A stretch of 64,000 nt of DNA from Desulfurivibrionaceae bacterium (GTDB lineage Bacteria > Desulfobacterota > Desulfobulbia > Desulfobulbales > UBA5123). Below are positions 59,294 to 64,000 of this stretch, one piece after another. The stretch is taken from positions 1 to 64,000 of the forward strand of contig JAQYVW010000006.1 of the NCBI GenBank assembly GCA_030145325.1, in the 5' to 3' direction. Numbering within the stretch: position 1 is the first letter of the stretch; the number at the start of each line of letters is the position of its first letter. The notes beneath the pieces were generated by a model. It was not told the origin of the DNA. It saw only the letters and a list, made by a program, of their open reading frames with translations, and made no database searches. Both the position numbers and the translations under genes were made by a program.

Positions 59294-60565
59294 ATGAACA
59301 AAAAGTGGATGAGCTGTTTGTCCGGAATTGCAGTGGCTGTAGGTATGGTTTTTCTATTACAGGCTGTGCCCGTTTCTGCCGGTACGGTTACCGTGGGCAT
59401 GAATTATCCGAAAACCGGCCCGTATTCCGTGCAGGGGCTTGACCAGTGGCGCGCTGCCAATCTCGCCGTTGAAGAGATTAACGCCGCAGGCGGCATCATG
59501 GGAGACCAGGTCAAAATCGCCTGGCGTGATTCCATGTCTAAGCCTGCCCTTGCCACCACCAATGTCGCTGAGTTGATAGACAAGGAAGGGGCCAAGATGG
59601 TCTTTGGCGGTTCCTCAAGTGGCGTTGCCATTGCCGCCGGTAAGGTTTGTAATGCCAAGAATATTCCTTTCTTCGGTACTTTGACCTATTCCACAGCCAC
59701 CACCGGTAAGGCCGGATTGAAGACCACCTTCCGGGAGTGCAGCGATTCCCTGATGGCTGCGAACGCCATCGGTGATTATCTTAAAAAACATTATTCCGGT
59801 AAAAAATATTTCTATATCACCGCCGACTATACTTGGGGTTGGACCACTGAAGAGGCGGTACGTAATCTGACCGGGACCACCAATACCGCTACGCATAAGA
59901 TGACTAAAACGCCTTTCCCCGGAGCCTCAGAGAAGGACTTCAAAAAGGCCTTGAATTTTGCCAAGCTCGTCAAGCCTGATGTCCTTGTTCTTGTCTTGTT
60001 TGGCAAGGATATGTCCACTGCGGTGCGGATCGCCACTTCCATGGGCATGAAGGGTAGTATGCAGATCATTGTTCCCAACCTGACCTTGGGCATGGCCGAT
60101 GGCGCTGGTCCCAAGGTAATGGAAGGAGTGGTTGGTACCTTGCCTTGGTCGTGGCAGGTTCCTTACAAATATAACTATCCCCGGGGCAAACAATTTGTCG
60201 AGGCTTTCGCTGCCAAGTATGGCCGTTATCCTTCCACCTCAGGGGCCAGCGCTTACACCATTCTCTATGAATACAAGGCGGCCGTTGAAAGGGCAAAATC
60301 CTTTGCTACTGCCGCAGTGGTCAAAACCCTGGAAGGACATAAATATACCTTCCTGAAGGATCAGCAAACTTGGCGTGCTTTTGATCATCAGTCGGTGCAG
60401 ACCATGTATGCTGTTCGTTGTAAACCCCATGCCCAGGTGTTGAAGGACAAGCTTAAACTTGATTACTTCGAGATTATCAACACCATGCCTGGAGATAAAG
60501 CCGCGATTTCCCTTGCGGACTGGCAGGCGGCTCGGAAGGCGGCTGGGGTGCCTGAGCATCTGTGA
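59294..60565 (+). CDS. Liv-type ABC transporter substrate-binding protein
   Basis: A 423-aa periplasmic binding protein of the branched-chain amino acid/urea/amide type. A signal peptide (MNKKWMSCLSGIAVAVGMVF, cleavage about VSA-G) is followed by the Peripla_BP_6 fold: MNYPKTGPYSVQG, AVEEINAAGGIMG and FGGSSSGVA ligand-site blocks. A strong AAGGAGGAG lies just before the ATG. No permease or ATPase genes follow; instead the next gene is a chemoreceptor about 100 bases on. It may therefore serve chemotaxis or share a transporter encoded elsewhere. The ligand cannot be read. Confidence 0.93.
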   Translation: MNKKWMSCLSGIAVAVGMVFLLQAVPVSAGTVTVGMNYPKTGPYSVQGLDQWRAANLAVEEINAAGGIMGDQVKIAWRDSMSKPALATTNVAELIDKEGAKMVFGGSSSGVAIAAGKVCNAKNIPFFGTLTYSTATTGKAGLKTTFRECSDSLMAANAIGDYLKKHYSGKKYFYITADYTWGWTTEEAVRNLTGTTNTATHKMTKTPFPGASEKDFKKALNFAKLVKPDVLVLVLFGKDMSTAVRIATSMGMKGSMQIIVPNLTLGMADGAGPKVMEGVVGTLPWSWQVPYKYNYPRGKQFVEAFAAKYGRYPSTSGASAYTILYEYKAAVERAKSFATAAVVKTLEGHKYTFLKDQQTWRAFDHQSVQTMYAVRCKPHAQVLKDKLKLDYFEIINTMPGDKAAISLADWQAARKAAGVPEHL

Positions 60566-60666
60566 GATTTTCACTTGAACCGCTTGCTGGTTGACGGTTC
60601 GTTTGCTACGAATAGGATTACGGCTTCTGGTCGGAGGTCGTAATCCTTGTATTTCTGGAGATACTG

Positions 60667-62544
60667 ATGAGTTTGTTCCGTTGGAGTTCATTAAAAATTG
60701 GTAAAAAGATTCTCATCGGTTCGATGCTTTCCATCTTGCCGATGATTGTCATTGTGCTTGTCTCAGCCAACGGTCTTAAGAATGGTTCCGTGACTAATAG
60801 CGGTACCGTGATGCGCCTTGTTGCCGAAAACAGCGCTGACACCTTTAACCGTTCATTGGTGGAGCTTTCCAGTATATTTAAGAATTGGACCAAGGAAGAC
60901 GTTTATGGCATGTCCATAGAGTTTCAGGCCTTGGCTGAGTTGAAAACTGATCTGGTGGTCAAGCTGCAAGGAGCGCCTGGCTTCTGTACGATGTTTTTGA
61001 CCGATAGTAATGGAAAGATATTGATCAACGCCGATGATAATCTTGATATTAAAGGCAAGGTCTTTTCTTTTACCTCTTCTGCTGGCGAAGATGGCCGTAG
61101 CGTACAGTTGGTAAAAAACCCGTTTATGCCTGGCGTGGATGGTGGCTCGGATGGTGGTTCGGAGTCTTATCTTTTTAGTTTTGCAACCAAGGATTCCGAC
61201 GGTAAGCCTAACGGTTTTTTGCACGCTTTTGTCGATTGTGCAAGGCTACATCTGTTAATCGAGGGAATGAATGACGAGTTGATTAGCGACGGGTTTCCTG
61301 ACGCTGCATCAATGATTGTCGATTTGAATCAAAAAACGGTATTCGTCGGTTCAGACCTCGCGACAATTGGAAAACCATTGCAGAATCAAGATTTGCTGCA
61401 ATGGCTTAAGTCCGGCAAGGCTGGCGGGCTTGGTAAACTTGCCAACGAATACATAACTTTTTCTTACCTCCTTGATCCTGCCTTGTTGAGTGCAGGTAAT
61501 CATGAACCCGCAGCCTCCACGGTGGTTATTGCTTCGGTGGTTCCCCGAGATAATGTAATGGACAAGGTGCGCTCAGTTATAACCGTTGCCCTGGTGATTG
61601 GTCTTATTGGCGCGGTGGTGGTGGTGGTGGTTTCCTTGCTCATTGGCAGAACGATTACTGCGCCCCTTAAGAACATGGTTGAAACCGTTAATGTAATTGC
61701 CGAAGGTGATCTCACTAGAAGGCTTAATTTGAATCGGCGCGATGAGATTGGTGAGGTTGCTGAGGCAGTTGATACCATGAGCCGAAAAATGAGTGAAGCT
61801 GTTGGTCGTTCCACCTCTATTTCTCGAATTTTGGAGAGTTCTGCTGGCGATCAGGCCGCCTCTCTAGAAGAGACCGCAGCCTCTCTTGAAGAGATGTCAG
61901 CGATGACTAGGCAAAATGCTGAAAATGCCAATTCTGCCAATACTCTGATGATTAACACTAACAAAGTCAGCCAGGACGCGGATAGCTCGATGGTGGAATT
62001 GATTACCTCCATGAAGGATATTGCTCAGTCCAGCCAAGAGACCCAGAAGATCGTCCAGACCATTGACGGGATAGCTTTTCAGACTAACCTGTTGGCCTTG
62101 AATGCGGCGGTGGAAGCGGCTCGAGCCGGTGAAGCAGGCGCAGGGTTTGCAGTGGTAGCCGATGAGGTTCGTAGCCTTGCCAAGCGTGCAGCCGAAGCCT
62201 CGCAGAATACCGCCAGCCTTATTGATGACACGGTGACCAAGGTTAACGCCGGAGTTACTCTTGTTGAAAAAACCAGTAAGGGCTTCGGTGAGGTAAATGA
62301 GAGTAATGGCAAGGTCGGTACTCTGTTGCAAGAGATTTCCACCGCCTCCTCTGAACAGGCCAACGGCATTTCCCAAATTAACACCACGGTCAGCGACATG
62401 GATAGGGTTACCCAGGAAAATGCTCAACATGCCGAAGAGCTTGCGGCAAGTATGGCTATTTTTCAAATTGATGAGACCGCGGTGAAGGCAGATACGGGTT
62501 CTCGATATGAATCGTCCCAGCGGCCACAGTTGTTGGAGGAGTAA
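60667..62544 (+). CDS. Methyl-accepting chemotaxis protein
   Basis: A 625-aa chemoreceptor. An N-terminal membrane helix (ILIGSMLSILPMIVIVLVSA) and a second one near residues 300-325 enclose a periplasmic Cache-like sensor of about 260 residues. HAMP follows (TAPLKNMVETVNVIAEGDL), then a long coiled-coil signalling domain with the hairpin tip (IDGIAFQTNLLALNAAVEAA). GGAG is 7 bases before the ATG. It follows the binding-protein gene by 101 bases with no terminator seen between, so the two may be co-transcribed. No cheW or pentapeptide CheR tether is seen. Confidence 0.95.
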   Translation: MSLFRWSSLKIGKKILIGSMLSILPMIVIVLVSANGLKNGSVTNSGTVMRLVAENSADTFNRSLVELSSIFKNWTKEDVYGMSIEFQALAELKTDLVVKLQGAPGFCTMFLTDSNGKILINADDNLDIKGKVFSFTSSAGEDGRSVQLVKNPFMPGVDGGSDGGSESYLFSFATKDSDGKPNGFLHAFVDCARLHLLIEGMNDELISDGFPDAASMIVDLNQKTVFVGSDLATIGKPLQNQDLLQWLKSGKAGGLGKLANEYITFSYLLDPALLSAGNHEPAASTVVIASVVPRDNVMDKVRSVITVALVIGLIGAVVVVVVSLLIGRTITAPLKNMVETVNVIAEGDLTRRLNLNRRDEIGEVAEAVDTMSRKMSEAVGRSTSISRILESSAGDQAASLEETAASLEEMSAMTRQNAENANSANTLMINTNKVSQDADSSMVELITSMKDIAQSSQETQKIVQTIDGIAFQTNLLALNAAVEAARAGEAGAGFAVVADEVRSLAKRAAEASQNTASLIDDTVTKVNAGVTLVEKTSKGFGEVNESNGKVGTLLQEISTASSEQANGISQINTTVSDMDRVTQENAQHAEELAASMAIFQIDETAVKADTGSRYESSQRPQLLEE

Positions 62545-62720
62545 ATCTGTTCAGCCGCAAGCTAGTCTTGGCTAAGCGCATCGCTTCATTGGTGATGGTG
62601 CCCCTTGGTGGGCAGAAGAATACTGTGGACAGGAGGAACGAATTGTTTTTTTCTGTCAACCGTGTTATAAGTGGCCGATAGCGTGTAGTAACTGTTTGTT
62701 GTCAACAATCATCAAAATAC

Positions 62721-62763
62721 ACCGCACAATCCTCAAGGGCTTGAGGACGTGCGGTTTTTTTTT
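62721..62763 (+). terminator. Terminator after the chemoreceptor gene
   Basis: A long hairpin with outer stem ACCGCAC/GTGCGGT and inner stem CCTCAA/TTGAGG (62721-62755) is followed by T9 to 62763. It lies 177 bases past the receptor stop and before the DEAD-box gene. Confidence 0.9.
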
Positions 62764-62898
62764 GCTGAGAACTGATAATTTTTGGGTCCATTATTTGTTG
62801 TTTGGGCCTGTTTTGCTCGGACAATGGCGTTTGCCGTTGGCGTTGGGTTACCGGCACGGTTGGCCTGCCCGAGACATTTTTTTTGAGAGATAATTTGT

Positions 62899-64000
62899 AT
62901 GGCTTCATTTGAGGAACTTGGCGTAGGCGGGGAAATTCTGCAAGGACTAGAGGCGTTGGGCTTTACCGCGCCGACCCCCATTCAGGAGAAGGTTATTCCC
63001 GCTCTTCTGCAACAGTCTCGTGATGTGGTCGGCCTGGCCCAGACCGGTACTGGCAAGACGGCGGCCTTCGGTATTCCTCTCTTGCAGTTGTGTGATCCTG
63101 CTGCCAAAAAAACCCAAGGGTTGGTGTTATGTCCAACTCGTGAATTGTGTGTGCAGGTGGCCCGCGACATGGCTTCTTTTGGAAAATTTGTTAAAGGAGT
63201 CAAGGTCAGGGCTGTTTATGGCGGGGCCAGGATTGATGTACAGATCAAGGAGTTGCGGCAAGGTGCGCATATTGTCGTTGCCACGCCTGGTCGTTTGCAC
63301 GATCTTATTCGACGTAGGGCTGTGGATATTTCAGCCTTACGGCTGGTTGTCCTTGATGAAGCAGATGAGATGTTGCAGATGGGGTTTCAAGATGAGCTAA
63401 ACGCCATCCTTGCCCAGACTCCGGCCACTAAGAATACCCTGCTTTTTTCCGCCACCATGCCCAAATCGGTTTCCTCCATAGCCCGTAAATATATGTCCGA
63501 GCCGTTGGAAATTACGGTGGGTCAGCGTAATGCTGGGTCTGAAAACATTCGCCATCTTTGTTATATGGTTCATGCCAAGGATCGATACGCTGCCTTGCGG
63601 AGAATTGTTGACGTTAATCCCAACATGTATGCCATTATCTTTTGCCGTACCCGCCAGGAGGTTAAGGATGTGGCCGGGAAGCTCATTCATGAGGGATATA
63701 GTGCTGATACCCTGCACGGTGAACTTTCCCAGAGCCAGCGGGATTATGTCATGAATAACTTCCGGCAAAAAAATATACAGATTTTGGTTGCCACTGATGT
63801 GGCGGCACGAGGATTGGATGTCAACGACCTCACCCACGTGATCAACTACAACCTGCCCGATGATATGGCCAACTATACCCACCGTAGCGGGCGCACCGGG
63901 CGGGCTGGCAAGACCGGCGTTTCCATCGTTATTATCAATATGCGTGAGAAGTATTTGGTTCGTGCCATTGAGAGTAAGCTGAAGCGCAAGTTTGAGGAGC
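62899..64000 (+). CDS. DEAD-box RNA helicase (3' end outside the window)
   Basis: The frame opens at ATG 62899 and runs off the window after 367 codons. It has the Q motif FTAPTPIQ, motif I AQTGTGKT, Ia PTRELCVQ, Ib TPGRLHDL, II VLDEADEM, III FSATMP, IV IIFCRT, V ATDVAARGLDV and VI HRSGRTGRAG, so both RecA-like lobes are complete. DEAD-box proteins unwind short RNA duplexes in ribosome assembly and RNA decay. The missing C-terminus decides whether it is DeaD/CsdA-like (with an RNA-binding tail) or RhlE-like. Ribosome site weak (GAGAGATAATTTGT). Confidence 0.95.
   Translation, partial: MASFEELGVGGEILQGLEALGFTAPTPIQEKVIPALLQQSRDVVGLAQTGTGKTAAFGIPLLQLCDPAAKKTQGLVLCPTRELCVQVARDMASFGKFVKGVKVRAVYGGARIDVQIKELRQGAHIVVATPGRLHDLIRRRAVDISALRLVVLDEADEMLQMGFQDELNAILAQTPATKNTLLFSATMPKSVSSIARKYMSEPLEITVGQRNAGSENIRHLCYMVHAKDRYAALRRIVDVNPNMYAIIFCRTRQEVKDVAGKLIHEGYSADTLHGELSQSQRDYVMNNFRQKNIQILVATDVAARGLDVNDLTHVINYNLPDDMANYTHRSGRTGRAGKTGVSIVIINMREKYLVRAIESKLKRKFEE

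Overview
The window reads as chromosome of a Gram-negative bacterium (lpxC, comEC, pilT, a periplasmic binding protein with a signal peptide). The mix of a split biotin-dependent carboxylase, recC-recB-recD in that order, a YtxH/DUF948 pair and an NtrC-type regulator is what I associate with Desulfobacterota, perhaps Desulfobulbales. That placement is an inference from family resemblance, not a search result.

Left core (1-29945): an unrecognised 535-aa protein, an RRM RNA-binding protein and a SWIM-SNF2 helicase on the minus strand; recC-recB-recD (translationally coupled), lpxC, proC and nadK on the plus strand; then minus-strand yTXH-like and DUF948 envelope genes, an NtrC-type regulator, a single-domain response regulator and a PHP phosphoesterase; then pilT (+), comEC (-), an RpoD-like sigma factor (-), malQ (+) and an iron-sulfur flavoprotein (+). 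Strong hairpin terminators separate most units.

Island (about 29977-52831): a tRNA-Glu(CTC) gene at 29946-30021 carries an integrated element of about 22.9 kb. It is bounded by an 81-bp perfect direct repeat (29977-30057 and 52832-52912) covering the 3' part of the tRNA and its terminator. Next to the tRNA are a tyrosine integrase interrupted by a one-base frameshift (at a sequence that fits a -1 slippery heptamer), a small HTH protein, a second tyrosine recombinase, an unknown acidic protein, and a CI-like repressor with three operator-like repeats. No phage structural, relaxase or conjugation genes are seen. The cargo looks like immunity genes: (i) an AT-rich LRR-ROC-COR-TIR (Roco) gene behind a 15-C homopolymer; (ii) a minus-strand block of nine genes, 52015 down to 38516. 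The block starts with TGT-like, OGG-like DNA glycosylase, QueC-like and TIR genes, the nucleobase-enzyme set known from type IV CBASS but here without a CD-NTase. It continues with a TIR-STAND-TPR (NLR-like) protein, a deoxyribosyltransferase-like/TPR-S protein, an alpha/beta hydrolase, a TPR-S-trypsin protein, another TIR protein and a KGGTGRT-ATPase-TPR protein. Four TIR proteins of four architectures lie in about 15 kb. Two of the block's proteins carry nearly identical 42-residue TPR units encoded by 126-bp tandem repeats. A roughly 20-bp imperfect direct repeat lies about 100 bp outside each end of the block.

Right core (52913-64000): a remnant of a second related integrase just beyond the right repeat (the same tRNA site was used before), a tiny lipoprotein gene, trpB, a two-subunit pyruvate-carboxylase-like pair, a Liv-type binding protein followed by a chemoreceptor but with no permease genes, and a DEAD-box RNA helicase cut by the window end.

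The best candidate for an undescribed system is the TGT-OGG-QueC-TIR-(TIR-STAND-TPR) operon, possibly acting together with the downstream TPR-S/trypsin/hydrolase/TIR/ATPase module.
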